Below, piece by piece: positions 8,525 through 17,790 of a DNA stretch of 64,000 nt (its first letter is position 1; every line of letters begins with the position of its first letter). The position numbers and the translations under genes are program-made. This stretch comes from Leifsonia sp. NPDC080035 (GTDB lineage: Bacteria; Actinomycetota; Actinomycetes; Actinomycetales; Microbacteriaceae): assembly GCF_040050925.1 (NCBI RefSeq), contig NZ_CP157390.1, positions 3,782,001 through 3,846,000 of the forward strand. Reading direction: 5' to 3'. The notes beneath the pieces were generated by a model. The model was given only the letters and a program-made list of their open reading frames with translations, was not told the DNA's origin and searched no databases.

Positions 8525-8625
8525 GCTCGAAAGCGTAGCCTCGGCGGCCGGCGCGTATCCTCAGGACTTCCTCAGGCGGCGTGCCTTACCGTCACGCGCC
8601 CGCAAAGGCTTCTAGTGTTCGTACC

Positions 8626-9222
8626 GTGCCGACACCAACTTCGACCCCGCCCGTGCCGGTGGCGTTCGCCGCGGCGCTGCAGTCGATCCGCACAGCGAAG
8701 TCCCGCAGCGAGCTCGTGATCACCGAGATCCCCGCACCGGGGCAGCTCGCGCCGTACGCCGTCGCCCTCGCCGCGGACGTTCATCCCGCGCGGCACGGGG
8801 ACGACTCCGATCTCGGCACCGGACGCTTCATCCTGCTCTACGACCCCGACGAGCCGGAGGCATGGGGCGGCCCGTTCCGCATCGTCTGCTTCGCCCAGGC
8901 GCCGCTGGAGACCGACATCGGCCTCGACCCGTTCCTCGCCGACGTGGCGTGGTCCTGGCTGGTCGACGCGCTCGACGCCCGCGGCGCCCGGTACACGGCG
9001 GCCAGCGGCACGGCGACCAAGATCATCTCGACGGGATTCGGCGAGCTCGCCAAGCAGGGCGACGGCGCACAGATCGAGCTCCGCGCATCCTGGAGCCCGC
9101 TGGAGACCGACATCGCCGCGCACGTCGAGGGCTGGGGAGAGCTGCTCTGCATGCTCGCGGGTCTGCCGCCGGCCGGCGAAGGGGTGAGCCTGCTCACGAC
9201 GAGACGGACACCGCGTGGCTGA
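8626..9222 (+). CDS. DUF3000 family protein
   Basis: A 198-aa cytosolic protein recognised as DUF3000, an actinobacterial family with no established function that typically precedes an RNase D-like gene, as here. The GTG at 8626 is preferred over the in-frame GTG at 8581 because the domain starts at PVAFAAALQSI. The body has DLGTGRFILLYDPDEPEAWGG and a C-terminal WGELLCMLAGLPP. Its last 8 nt overlap the start of the next gene, which suggests translational coupling. Confidence 0.8.
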   Translation: MPTPTSTPPVPVAFAAALQSIRTAKSRSELVITEIPAPGQLAPYAVALAADVHPARHGDDSDLGTGRFILLYDPDEPEAWGGPFRIVCFAQAPLETDIGLDPFLADVAWSWLVDALDARGARYTAASGTATKIISTGFGELAKQGDGAQIELRASWSPLETDIAAHVEGWGELLCMLAGLPPAGEGVSLLTTRRTPRG

Positions 9223-10411
9223 TCACATCGTCATCGACTCGCGCTCTGGCTACCTCGCGGCGGTCGAGACCATCGTCGCCGGCTCCGGCCCGGTGGCCGT
9301 CGACGCGGAGCGCGCCAGCGGCTTCCGGTACTCTCAGCGCGCCTACCTCATCCAGATGTACCGGAGGGGTTCCGGCACCTTCCTCTTCGATCCCCCGGCG
9401 ATCGGCCGCTTCGACGAGCTGAACACGGCCATCCACGACGACGAGTGGGTGCTGCACGCGGCGACCCAGGACCTCACCTGCCTGCGCGAGGTGGGCCTCG
9501 ACCCGGCGCGGATCTTCGACACCGAGCTGGCCGCCCGGCTGCTCGGGATGCCGCGCGTCGGCCTCGGGACCGTGGTGGAGGAGCTGCTCGGCATCCACCT
9601 CGCCAAGGAGCACAGCGCGGCCGACTGGTCGACCCGCCCGCTCCCCGAGCCCTGGCTGAACTATGCAGCGCTCGACGTGGAGCTGCTCCCCGACCTGCGG
9701 GACGCGATCGACGACCTGCTCGTGAAGGCGGGCAAAGAGGACATCGCCCACCAGGAGTTCGCCGACGAGCTGACCAGGGAGCTCATCACCGTGCGCAACG
9801 AGCCGTGGCGCCGGCTGTCGGGCATCCACTCGATCCGCGGCATCCGCAACCTCGCCGTCGCGCGGGAGCTGTGGCTGAGCAGGGACGCGCTCGCGCGCGA
9901 GCTGGACACGGCGCCGGGCCGGCTGGTTCCGGACGCCGCGCTGACCGCGGCGGCCAAGGCGATGCCGGACAGCAAGCGCGCACTCGCCTCTCTGCGCGAG
10001 TTCACCGGGCGTGCGAGCCGCACCGAGCTCGACCGCTGGTGGGCGGCGATCGAGGCCGGTCGCAGCACCGACGACCTGCCCGTCCTCCGCGGCACCGGCG
10101 ACAGCCTCCCGCCGCCGCGCGCGTGGGCGGACAGGAACCCCGAGGCGGACGCCCGGCTGAAGGCCGCGCGCACCGGGCTGACCGTCGTGGCCGATGAGCT
10201 CTCGCTGCCGCTCGAGAACCTGCTCACCCCCGAGACGCTGCGCCGCGTCGCCTGGAGCCCGCCGCAGCCGGTGACCCCGGAGACGGTCGCCGGCGCCCTC
10301 CGCGAGCACGGTGCGCGTCCCTGGCAGATTGAGACAACCTCACAGGTGATCGCCCGCGCGTTTGTGGAAAGCGTGCAAAGCCCGGGCGAGGGCTCCGAAG
10401 CCGTTTCGTAG
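9215..10411 (+). CDS. RNase D-like 3'-5' exonuclease with HRDC domain
   Basis: A 398-aa DEDD-family exonuclease. The first acidic pair is in VDAERASGFRYSQRAYLIQ near residue 30, the second Asp is in HAATQDLTCLREVGL near residue 92, and the last acidic site is in LNYAALDVELLPDL near residue 155. A C-terminal HRDC-type helical region follows (FTGRASRTELDRWW). It would trim structured RNA 3' ends. The GTG start overlaps DUF3000 by 8 nt. An unassigned 70-nt promoter region separates it from the thiolase. Confidence 0.85.
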   Translation: MADHIVIDSRSGYLAAVETIVAGSGPVAVDAERASGFRYSQRAYLIQMYRRGSGTFLFDPPAIGRFDELNTAIHDDEWVLHAATQDLTCLREVGLDPARIFDTELAARLLGMPRVGLGTVVEELLGIHLAKEHSAADWSTRPLPEPWLNYAALDVELLPDLRDAIDDLLVKAGKEDIAHQEFADELTRELITVRNEPWRRLSGIHSIRGIRNLAVARELWLSRDALARELDTAPGRLVPDAALTAAAKAMPDSKRALASLREFTGRASRTELDRWWAAIEAGRSTDDLPVLRGTGDSLPPPRAWADRNPEADARLKAARTGLTVVADELSLPLENLLTPETLRRVAWSPPQPVTPETVAGALREHGARPWQIETTSQVIARAFVESVQSPGEGSEAVS

Positions 10412-10482
10412 AAACAGTCAAACGATTATTTCCGTACCTTTCGGCTCCCTAGGATCGTTCACGACCTGATTTGGGAGGCACT

Positions 10483-11691
10483 GTGGCCGAGAGAACGGAA
10501 GTCGTGTTCGTCGACGGAGTCCGCACTCCGTTTGGACGAGCGGGCGAAAAAGGACAGTACTGGAACACCCGGGCGGACGATCTCGTCGTGAAGGCGATGA
10601 TCGGACTGCTCGAGCGGAACCCGAACGTCCCGAAGGAGCGCATCGACGATGTGGCGATCGCCGCCACCACGCAGCAGGGCGACCAGGGCCTGACCCTCGG
10701 CCGCACCGCGGCGCTGCTCGCCGGGCTGCCGAAGTCGGTGCCGGGCTTCGCGATCGACCGGATGTGCGCCGGCGCCATGACCAGCGTCACGACGCTCGGC
10801 TCCGGCATCGCCTTCGGCGCGTACGACCTCGTCATCGCCGGCGGCGTCGAGCACATGGGCCGTCACCCGATGGGCTTCGGCGCCGACCCGAACCCGCGCT
10901 TCCTCTCCGAGCGCATGGTCGCCGAGGACGCGCTCAACATGGGGATGACCGCCGAGCGCATCCACGACCGGTTCCCTGCGCTCACCAAGGAGCGCTCCGA
11001 CCGGTACGCGATGGCCAGCCAGCAGAAGACGGCCGCCGCCTACGCCGCAGGCAAGCTGCAGCCGGACCTGGTGCCGGTCGCGATCCGCTCCGAGAACGGC
11101 TGGGGACTCGCCACCACCGACCAGGGCATGCGCCCGGAGACCACGCTGGAGGGCCTCGCCGGCCTGCGTCCGTCGTTCCGCCCGCACGGCCGCGTCACCG
11201 CGGGGAACGCGTCCCCGCTGACCGACGGAGCGACCGCCAGCCTGCTGGCCTCCTCCGACGCGGTCAAGGAGTTCGGCCTCACCCCGAAGATGCGGATGGT
11301 GAGCTTCGCGTTCGCCGGTGTCGAGCCGGAGATCATGGGCCTCGGCCCGGTCCCCTCGACGGAGAAGGCGCTGCGCAAGGCCGGCCTGAAGATCGAGGAC
11401 ATCGGCCTGTTCGAGCTGAACGAGGCGTTCGCCATCCAGGTCATCTCCTTCCTCGACCACTTCGGGATCGAGGACGACGACCCGCGCGTGAACAAGTGGG
11501 GCGGCGCGATCGCGATCGGCCACCCGCTTGCCGCCAGCGGTGTCCGCCTGATGATCCAGCTGGCCCGCCAGTTCGAGGAGCACCCGGAGGTGCGGTACGG
11601 CATCACCGCGATGTGCGTCGGCCTCGGCCAGGGCGGCACCGTGATCTGGGAGAACCCCAACTACGACAAGCGCGCGGCGCGGAAGGGCTGA
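10483..11691 (+). CDS. fadA: Acetyl-CoA acyltransferase (thiolase)
   Basis: A 402-aa thiolase for the last step of fatty-acid beta-oxidation, cleaving 3-ketoacyl-CoA. The nucleophile is Cys95 in DRMCAGAM. The two basic/acid motifs are NEAFAIQ and GGAIAIGHPLAASG, and the second cysteine is in MCVGLGQGG near the C-terminus. The GTG at 10483 is chosen because GGGAGG lies 5-10 nt upstream. Followed by fadB after 7 nt, so the two form the trifunctional-type beta-oxidation unit. Confidence 0.93.
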   Translation: MAERTEVVFVDGVRTPFGRAGEKGQYWNTRADDLVVKAMIGLLERNPNVPKERIDDVAIAATTQQGDQGLTLGRTAALLAGLPKSVPGFAIDRMCAGAMTSVTTLGSGIAFGAYDLVIAGGVEHMGRHPMGFGADPNPRFLSERMVAEDALNMGMTAERIHDRFPALTKERSDRYAMASQQKTAAAYAAGKLQPDLVPVAIRSENGWGLATTDQGMRPETTLEGLAGLRPSFRPHGRVTAGNASPLTDGATASLLASSDAVKEFGLTPKMRMVSFAFAGVEPEIMGLGPVPSTEKALRKAGLKIEDIGLFELNEAFAIQVISFLDHFGIEDDDPRVNKWGGAIAIGHPLAASGVRLMIQLARQFEEHPEVRYGITAMCVGLGQGGTVIWENPNYDKRAARKG

Positions 11692-11698
11692 GACACCC

Positions 11699-13837
11699 GT
11701 GACGGACTACAGCACCATCGACTTCTCCCCCCTCGTCGAGCTGACGACCGACGAGGTCGTCACCCACTCCTTCGTCAAGGACATCCCGCTCCCCAGTGGT
11801 AAGACGCTCGCGCTGGTCACGCTCGACAACGGCCGCGACCACACCCGGCCGAACACGATGGGCCCCGCGACGCTCCTGGAGCTGGGGAAGACCTTCGACG
11901 AGCTGACCGAGCGCGCGAAGCGCGGCGAGATCGACGCGGTCGCGGTCACCGGCAAGCCGTTCATCCTCGCGGCCGGCGCCGACCTCAGCCGCGTCAGCGA
12001 CATCCCGAGCGTCGAGGTCGCGAAGCTGCTCCCGCAGCTGGGCCACTACGTCCTCGGCAAGCAGGCGACCTTCGGCGTCCCTTCGTTCGTGTTCACGAAC
12101 GGGCTCGCCCTGGGCGGCGGCGTCGAGATCGGCCTGAACGCCGACTACCGCACCATTGACCGCAACGCCGCCGCGTTCGCGCTGCCCGAGGTGTTCCTCG
12201 GCCTGATCCCTGGCTGGGGCGGCGCGACCATCCTGCCGAACCTGATCGGCATCGAGAACGCGCTCAAGGTGGTCGTCGAGAACCCCCTGAAGCAGAATCG
12301 GATGCTGAAGCCGCAGGAGGTGTTCGACCTCGGGATCGCGGACGCGATCTTCGACTCGGCGAACTTCCTCGAGGACTCGCTGAAGTGGGCCGACAAGGTG
12401 CTCACCGGCGCCGTCGAGGTCAAGCGTCCGAACGTGCCGGGCAAGGTCGAGCGGATGGTCAAGTGGGACGCCGCCATCGGCATCGCCCGCAAGATGCTCG
12501 AGAGCCGGATCGGCACCGTCCCGAAGTCGCCGTACAAGGCGCTCGACCTGCTGCAGGCCGCCAAGTCGAACGACCGCGTCGCCGGGTTCGAGCTGGAGGA
12601 CGAGGCGCTCGCCGAGCTCATCTCGGGTGACCAGTTCCAGGCCAGCATCTACGCGTTCAACCTCGTCCAGAAACGTGCAAAGCGTCCCGCCGGCGCCCCG
12701 GACAAGAAGCTCGCGAAGAAGGTCACCAAGATCGGCGTGATCGGCGCCGGCTACATGGCCACCCAGTTCGCGCTGCTGTTCGTGCGCCGGCTGCGGGTGC
12801 CGGTGGTGATCACCGACCTGGATCAGGCGCACGTGGACAAGGGCGTCGCGTCCATCCACGCGGAGATCGGGAAGCTGCACGAGAAGGGCCGCATCTCCCC
12901 CGACGAGGCGAACCGCCTGCGCGCGCTGGTGACCGGCACGACGAACAAGGCCGACTTCGCCGACTGCGACTGGGTCATCGAGGCCGTCTTCGAGGAGCTG
13001 TCGGTGAAGCAGAACGTGTTCGAGGAGGTGGAGCAGTACCTCTCGGACGAGGCGGTGCTCGCCACCAACACCTCCTCGCTCTCGGTCGAGCAGATCGGCG
13101 CGAAGCTGAAGCACCCCGAGCGCCTGGTCGGCTTCCACTTCTTCACCCCGGTCGCGGTGATGCCGCTGATCGAGGTCGTGAAGACGCCGCGCACCGACGA
13201 GGCGACGCTGTCGACCGCGATGGTCACCGCCGCCGCCCTCAAGAAGAACGCGGTCATCACGGCCGACACCCCCGGCTTCGTGGTGAACCGTGTGCTCGCC
13301 AAGGTGCTCGGCGAGGCGATGCACGCGGTGGACGACGGCACGTCGTTCGAGACCGTCGACAAGGCCTTCGCGCCGCTCGGCCTGCCGATGGCGCCCTCGG
13401 CGCTGCTCGACCTGGTCGGGCTGAAGGTCGGCGCGCACGTGCTGGACACGCACCACGCTGCCTTCCCCGAGCGCTTCTACCGCAGCGAGAACCTGCACCG
13501 CCTGGCGGAGCACGGGACGCTGCTGGAGAAGGACTCCAAGGGCAAGGTGAAGGGGCTCGACAAGGGCGCGGCGAAGATCCTCTCCGGCGGGAAGAACCCG
13601 TGGAGCGAGGAGGAGATCCTGCGCCGGCTCGAGGACGGCCTGGCCGACGAGATCCACCGCATGCTGGTCGACGACCACGTCGTCGAGGCGCCCGAGGACA
13701 TCGACCTGTGCATGATCCTCGGCGCCGGCTTCCCGTTCCAGATGGGCGGCATCACGCCGTACCTCGACCGGGTGGGCGCCTCCACCCGCGTCTTCGGCGC
13801 CACGTTCCACGAGCCCCCCATCAGGGGCGTCGCCTAA
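11699..13837 (+). CDS. fadB: 3-hydroxyacyl-CoA dehydrogenase / enoyl-CoA hydratase (FadB/FadJ type)
   Basis: A 712-aa fusion enzyme. Residues 1-260 are a crotonase-fold hydratase with the oxyanion segment NGLALGGGVEIGLNADYR and the acidic site in ALPEVFLGLIPGWGG. A Rossmann NAD domain starts at about residue 342 (IGVIGAGYMA), with GFHFFTPV and the 3-hydroxyacyl-CoA dehydrogenase motif ADTPGFVVNRVL following. It hydrates enoyl-CoA and oxidises 3-hydroxyacyl-CoA. GTG start, 7 nt after fadA. A strong hairpin follows the stop codon. Confidence 0.93.
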   Translation: MTDYSTIDFSPLVELTTDEVVTHSFVKDIPLPSGKTLALVTLDNGRDHTRPNTMGPATLLELGKTFDELTERAKRGEIDAVAVTGKPFILAAGADLSRVSDIPSVEVAKLLPQLGHYVLGKQATFGVPSFVFTNGLALGGGVEIGLNADYRTIDRNAAAFALPEVFLGLIPGWGGATILPNLIGIENALKVVVENPLKQNRMLKPQEVFDLGIADAIFDSANFLEDSLKWADKVLTGAVEVKRPNVPGKVERMVKWDAAIGIARKMLESRIGTVPKSPYKALDLLQAAKSNDRVAGFELEDEALAELISGDQFQASIYAFNLVQKRAKRPAGAPDKKLAKKVTKIGVIGAGYMATQFALLFVRRLRVPVVITDLDQAHVDKGVASIHAEIGKLHEKGRISPDEANRLRALVTGTTNKADFADCDWVIEAVFEELSVKQNVFEEVEQYLSDEAVLATNTSSLSVEQIGAKLKHPERLVGFHFFTPVAVMPLIEVVKTPRTDEATLSTAMVTAAALKKNAVITADTPGFVVNRVLAKVLGEAMHAVDDGTSFETVDKAFAPLGLPMAPSALLDLVGLKVGAHVLDTHHAAFPERFYRSENLHRLAEHGTLLEKDSKGKVKGLDKGAAKILSGGKNPWSEEEILRRLEDGLADEIHRMLVDDHVVEAPEDIDLCMILGAGFPFQMGGITPYLDRVGASTRVFGATFHEPPIRGVA

Positions 13838-13866
13838 CCAACCGCGAGTACGCAGAAGATCGGCCC

Positions 13867-13909
13867 GAAACCGCCGAGTACGCAGAGAATCCGCGTACTC
13901 GGCGGTTTC
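13867..13909. terminator. Bidirectional 17-bp stem hairpin between fadB and the FGE gene
   Basis: GAAACCGCCGAGTACGC (13867-13883) is the exact complement of 13893-13909, with a 9-nt loop. It lies between two convergent genes. A near-copy of the left arm's inner part (GAGTACGCAGA) also occurs about 30 nt upstream, giving a partial direct repeat. Confidence 0.85.
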
Positions 13910-13934
13910 TGCGTGCGGGGAGGGGGTGGGGCGG

Positions 13935-14870
13935 TCAGGCGTCGGCGGCGCAGCGGAAGCCGATGTGGGTGGTCGCGGTGTCGTCGGCTTGGGGCGAGCG
14001 AGCGGCGGGGCGGAACCGGAAGCAGTAGTCGGGAGAGCAGAGGTACGAGCCGCCCTTCAGCACCCGGCGCGGGATGCGCGAGCCGGGTTCGGCACTCGCG
14101 GAGGACAGCAGATTGACGCGCCGCCCCGCATCCACCGCCTCCTCCCCCGGCACCACGTGCCGCGGGGCGTAGAAGTCGCTCGTCCACTCCCACACGTTGC
14201 CGATCAGGTCGTACAGGCCGTAGCCGTTCGCCGGGTACGAGCCCACCGGGGCGGTTCCGGCTCCGAACCGGCCGCGGTTGTCGTACGGGAAGCGCCCGAT
14301 CCACGAGTTGGCCTGCGGCTCGCCGCCGGGATACGCGTCCTCGCCCCAGGCGAACCGGGCGCCGTCGACACCGCCGCGCGCCGCGTACTCGTGCTCGGCC
14401 TCCGTCGGCAGCCGCTTGCCCGCCCACTCCGCGTAGGCGGCGGCGTCCTCGTAGGCGACCTGGACGACGGGATGCCGCATCCGGTCGTCGATGGTGCTGC
14501 CCGGCCCCTCGGGGTGCCGCCACTGCGCTCCGGGCTCCCAGCGCCACCACTGCCGCCAGTCGCGCAGGTCGACCGGCCCGGGGGCCGGCGTGAAGACCAT
14601 CGCACCCGGCACCAGGTCCTCGGGGGCGACTCCGGGGTAGTCCGCCGGGTCCATCGGCCGCTCGGCGACGGTCACGTAGCCGGTCGTGTCAACGAAGCGC
14701 GCGTAGTCCTCGTTGGTGACCGCGTGGCGGTCGATGCGGAACGCGGCGACCGTGCGTTCGTGCACGGGGCGCTCGTCGGGGTAGAACTCGTCGCTCCCCA
14801 TCCGGAACGTTCCGCCGTCGATGCGCACCATGTCGTCCACGAAGGCCACGCTACCGGTCGCCGGCCGCAT
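13935..14870 (-). CDS. Formylglycine-generating enzyme (SUMF1-type)
   Basis: A 311-aa FGE-sulfatase fold protein. It begins with the domain-opening MVRIDGGTFRMGSDEFYPDERP and contains GKRLPTEAEHEYAARGG, NVWEWTSDFY and the active-site stretch GGSYLCSPDYCFRFRPAAR. The two cysteines spaced CxxxxC match the copper-binding pair of active FGE, so it should oxidise a Cys in a sulfatase CxPxR motif to formylglycine. No sulfatase is encoded in the window. The ATG at 14870 overlaps the TetR gene by 20 nt; GTG 14849 or ATG 14831 are alternatives. Confidence 0.85.
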   Translation of the reverse strand: MRPATGSVAFVDDMVRIDGGTFRMGSDEFYPDERPVHERTVAAFRIDRHAVTNEDYARFVDTTGYVTVAERPMDPADYPGVAPEDLVPGAMVFTPAPGPVDLRDWRQWWRWEPGAQWRHPEGPGSTIDDRMRHPVVQVAYEDAAAYAEWAGKRLPTEAEHEYAARGGVDGARFAWGEDAYPGGEPQANSWIGRFPYDNRGRFGAGTAPVGSYPANGYGLYDLIGNVWEWTSDFYAPRHVVPGEEAVDAGRRVNLLSSASAEPGSRIPRRVLKGGSYLCSPDYCFRFRPAARSPQADDTATTHIGFRCAADA

Positions 14871-15471
14871 CCGGTGGGGGCAGGATCACGAGATCCAGGT
14901 AGGCGCGCAGCGCGGCCCCCGCGTCGATGAGCTCCGGCGTGTAGAGCCACTGCAGTTGGATGCCCTCCCAGAGCGCCACCACCGTCGCCGCGGCGAGGGC
15001 CGGGTCCACCCCGTCGCGCAGCCGGCCGTCCCGGCGCAGCGCGGCGAACTCGGCCGCGTACTCGTCGCGGAGCTGCGCGTACCGGCCGAGGAAGTAGTCC
15101 CGGCCGGGATGCCCCTCCGTCGTCGCCTCCGCCGAGAGCACGCTGTAGAGGGCGATCAGTCCGGGGATGCGCTCGTTGCGCTCCGCCTGCGCCACGATGT
15201 GGCGGTCGAACGGCAGTCCCCCGGGTACCGGCATCGTCCCGCCGCCGAGCTCGTCCCTGCGGCTCAGCACCGCGACCAGGAGCTCCTCCTTGCCCGTGAA
15301 GTGGTGTTGCAGGGCGCCGAGGCTGATGCCCGCGGCGGCCGCGATCTCGCGCAGCGAGGAGCCGTGGTAGCCGCGGGTGGCGAACTCCCGGTAGGCGACG
15401 TCGACGATCTGCTCGCGCCGCTCCGCGGACTTCGCGTACGGTCCGCGGCGGCGGACGGTCTGCTCTGACAC
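14851..15471 (-). CDS. TetR-family transcriptional regulator
   Basis: A 206-aa repressor-type protein. The N-terminal helix-turn-helix is clear: REQIVDVAYREFATRGY, then SLREIAAAAGISLGALQHHF and the K-E-E-L-L continuation. The variable C-terminal domain (GRDYFLGRYAQ..., WEGIQLQWL) would bind ligand. The GTG at 15471 is preferred over TTG at 15486. It is divergent from the sugar-transport/beta-galactosidase operon and overlaps the FGE gene downstream, so it is a likely regulator of either unit. Confidence 0.85.
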   Translation of the reverse strand: MSEQTVRRRGPYAKSAERREQIVDVAYREFATRGYHGSSLREIAAAAGISLGALQHHFTGKEELLVAVLSRRDELGGGTMPVPGGLPFDRHIVAQAERNERIPGLIALYSVLSAEATTEGHPGRDYFLGRYAQLRDEYAAEFAALRRDGRLRDGVDPALAAATVVALWEGIQLQWLYTPELIDAGAALRAYLDLVILPPPDAAGDR

Positions 15472-15556
15472 GCCTCGAACCCCCAAATTAGGTCACTCGC
15501 ATGGTTTTCGGTTACGGTCGAGCGTAGCCCATCCTCCCCACGACGAAGTGAAGGAC

Positions 15557-16897
15557 ATGACGCACCTGACCCGACGATCCCTGCTCAGCCTCGGCATGGC
15601 CGCCGGCGCGACGGCCCTCCTGGCGGGATGCTCGACGCCCGGCACCGGCACGGCGAACAGCGCTCCCCTCATCCGGCCCGCGGCGAGCGGCGAGAAGATC
15701 ACGCTCACTTACTGGGCCTGGCTCAAGGACCTGCAGAAGGTCGCCGACGTCTGGAACGCGTCGCACCCGGACGTGCAGGTGGAGGCGGTGTGGATCCCGG
15801 GCGGCAACCAGGGCGGCTATCAGAAGCTCTACTCCGCGCTGGCCGCGGGCGGCGGACCGGACATCGCCCAGGTGGAGCTGCGCAGCGTCCCGGAGTTCAT
15901 GCTCGTCGGCGGACTGGTCGACCTGTCCCGCTACGGCGCGAACGACTACGCGGACCGCTACGACCCGACGCTGTGGAGTCAGGTGAGCTACGTGGACGGC
16001 GTCTACGCCATCCCGCAGGACTCCGGCCCGATGGCCCTGTACCACCGGCCCGACCTGTTCGAGAAGGTCGGCGCGCCCGTGCCGTCCACCTGGGACGACT
16101 GGGCCGCGGCGGGAGCGGAGCTGAAGAAGGGCGGGGTCTTCATCGACGCGTTCAACTACAGCGACCCGTCCTGGTTCGCGGCGATCGCCGGGCAGGCGGG
16201 CGCGTCCTGGCTGAAGGTGGACGGCGACCGCTGGGTGATCGACATGACCGACGACGCCACGATGCAGGTCGCCCGCTTCTTCGACCGTGCGATCGACGCC
16301 GGGATCCTGCAGACCGGTTACGGCGACTTCTCCAGCGGCTGGTTCGCCTCCGCGGCCAAGGACGGGATCGCCGCGTGCGCGACCGCCAGCTGGGGCGACG
16401 CCCTCCTGGAGGGTGTCGCGGGAGGCGAGGGCAAGTGGCGGGTGGCGCCCCTGCCGCGCTGGGGTTCCGGCGGCTACGGCTCGAGCGCCCTTGGCGGATC
16501 CACCGCGGCCGTCCTCGCCAACAGCAGGCACCCGAAGGAGGCGCTGGAGTTCGCCGTCTGGATGACCACCAGCCCCGAGGGGATCGACGCGATGATCGAG
16601 CACTCCGGCATCGGCTGGTCGCCCGCGCGCGGCGAGATCGGCTCGTCGCGCGAGAAGCCATCGAAGTGGTTCGGCGGCCAGAACTACAACGAGGACGTCT
16701 TCCTGCCCGCCTCGACCCAGCAGAACCCGGACTGGTCGTGGTGGCCGATCACGCAGCAGTCGTTCAACATCCTCGCGGACGGGTTCCGCAAGAAGCCCGC
16801 CGGCCTCACGCTGGTGGATGCGGTCGCGCAGAGTGAGAAGGCGATCATCCAGGCATTCCGCGCCAAGGGCCTCAGCATCGAGAAGGCCCGCTCGTGA
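15557..16897 (+). CDS. Extracellular sugar-binding lipoprotein of an ABC importer
   Basis: A 446-aa family-1 solute-binding protein. The N-terminus is an RR-containing signal peptide (TRRSLLSLGMAAGATALLAGC) with lipobox LAGC and lipidated Cys25. ITLTYWAWLKDLQKVADVWN opens the mature domain, which is typical of carbohydrate-binding proteins of CUT1 importers. It would deliver a (probably oligo-) saccharide to the two permeases that follow. The ATG at 15557 gives the correct signal peptide; GTG 15548 is an alternative. It overlaps the next gene by 4 nt. Confidence 0.9.
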   Translation: MTHLTRRSLLSLGMAAGATALLAGCSTPGTGTANSAPLIRPAASGEKITLTYWAWLKDLQKVADVWNASHPDVQVEAVWIPGGNQGGYQKLYSALAAGGGPDIAQVELRSVPEFMLVGGLVDLSRYGANDYADRYDPTLWSQVSYVDGVYAIPQDSGPMALYHRPDLFEKVGAPVPSTWDDWAAAGAELKKGGVFIDAFNYSDPSWFAAIAGQAGASWLKVDGDRWVIDMTDDATMQVARFFDRAIDAGILQTGYGDFSSGWFASAAKDGIAACATASWGDALLEGVAGGEGKWRVAPLPRWGSGGYGSSALGGSTAAVLANSRHPKEALEFAVWMTTSPEGIDAMIEHSGIGWSPARGEIGSSREKPSKWFGGQNYNEDVFLPASTQQNPDWSWWPITQQSFNILADGFRKKPAGLTLVDAVAQSEKAIIQAFRAKGLSIEKARS

Positions 16898-17790
16898 CCC
16901 GCGGCACGGGCGTGCGCACCACCTGGGCGCCCTGGGCGCTGCTCGCGCCGTTCCTCGCGCTGTTCCTGCTGACCTTCATCCTGCCGATCGCGGTCGCCGT
17001 GGTGAGCAGCTTCACCCGCGTCACCCGGCACGGGCTCTTCGGCGAGAAGGGCGTGACCACCGAGTTCGCCTGGTTCGCCAACTACGCGCAGGCGCTCGGC
17101 AACCCCAACTTCATCGCCTCCATCGGCCGGGTGTTGCTGTTCGGGATCGTGCAGGTGACGCTGATGATCGCGCTCTGCACGCTGCTCGCCCTGCTGCTGG
17201 AGTCGGCGTCCGCCCGCTGGCCGGGCCTGTTCCGCGCGGTGTACTTCCTGCCGTACGGCATCCCCGGCGTGATCGCGACCATCCTCTGGTCGTTCCTGTA
17301 CATCCCGGGGCTCAGCCCGCTGGTGGACCTCGGAAGCGCCTTCGGTCTGCACCTGGACTTCCTCGGGCCGGACACCGTGCTGTGGTCGATCGCGAACATC
17401 GTGACTTGGACATACACCGGCTACAACATGATGATCATCATCGCCCAGCTGAAGTCCATCCCGACCGAGGTCTACGAGGCCGCGAAGGTCGACGGCGCCG
17501 GCCCGTGGCGGGTGGCCCGCAGCATCCAGCTGCCGCTCATCCGGCCCGCGCTGACGCTGACCGTCGTCTTCTCGATCATCGGCACGCTGCAGCTGTTCGC
17601 GGAGCCCCAGGTGCTGCAGACCTCCTCCCCCGCGATCGACAGCGAGTACACGCCCAACCTCAGCGCGTACACGACGGCGTTCGCCTACAACGACTACAAC
17701 GTCGCCGCGGCCCAGGCGGTGCTGATCGCCCTGGTCGCCTTCCTGCTCTCGTTCGCGTTCCTGCGCCTGACGAACCGGAGGTCCCGATGA
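16894..17790 (+). CDS. Sugar ABC transporter permease (MalF-type)
   Basis: A 298-aa inner-membrane permease with about six transmembrane helices. The EAA loop EVYEAAKVDGAGPWRVARSI near residue 195 is the contact site for the ATPase. It starts with GTG overlapping the binding-protein stop and overlaps the next permease by 4 nt. No ATP-binding subunit is encoded nearby, so a shared MsmK/MsiK-like ATPase elsewhere probably drives it, as is common for actinobacterial CUT1 importers. Confidence 0.93.
   Translation: MTRGTGVRTTWAPWALLAPFLALFLLTFILPIAVAVVSSFTRVTRHGLFGEKGVTTEFAWFANYAQALGNPNFIASIGRVLLFGIVQVTLMIALCTLLALLLESASARWPGLFRAVYFLPYGIPGVIATILWSFLYIPGLSPLVDLGSAFGLHLDFLGPDTVLWSIANIVTWTYTGYNMMIIIAQLKSIPTEVYEAAKVDGAGPWRVARSIQLPLIRPALTLTVVFSIIGTLQLFAEPQVLQTSSPAIDSEYTPNLSAYTTAFAYNDYNVAAAQAVLIALVAFLLSFAFLRLTNRRSR

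Noticed and set aside
11603..13810. 735-aa minus-strand frame opposite fadB
   Set aside because: The plus-strand FadB has every catalytic motif; the antisense frame shows only composition-driven Val/Leu/Arg/Asp sequence, typical of high-GC DNA.
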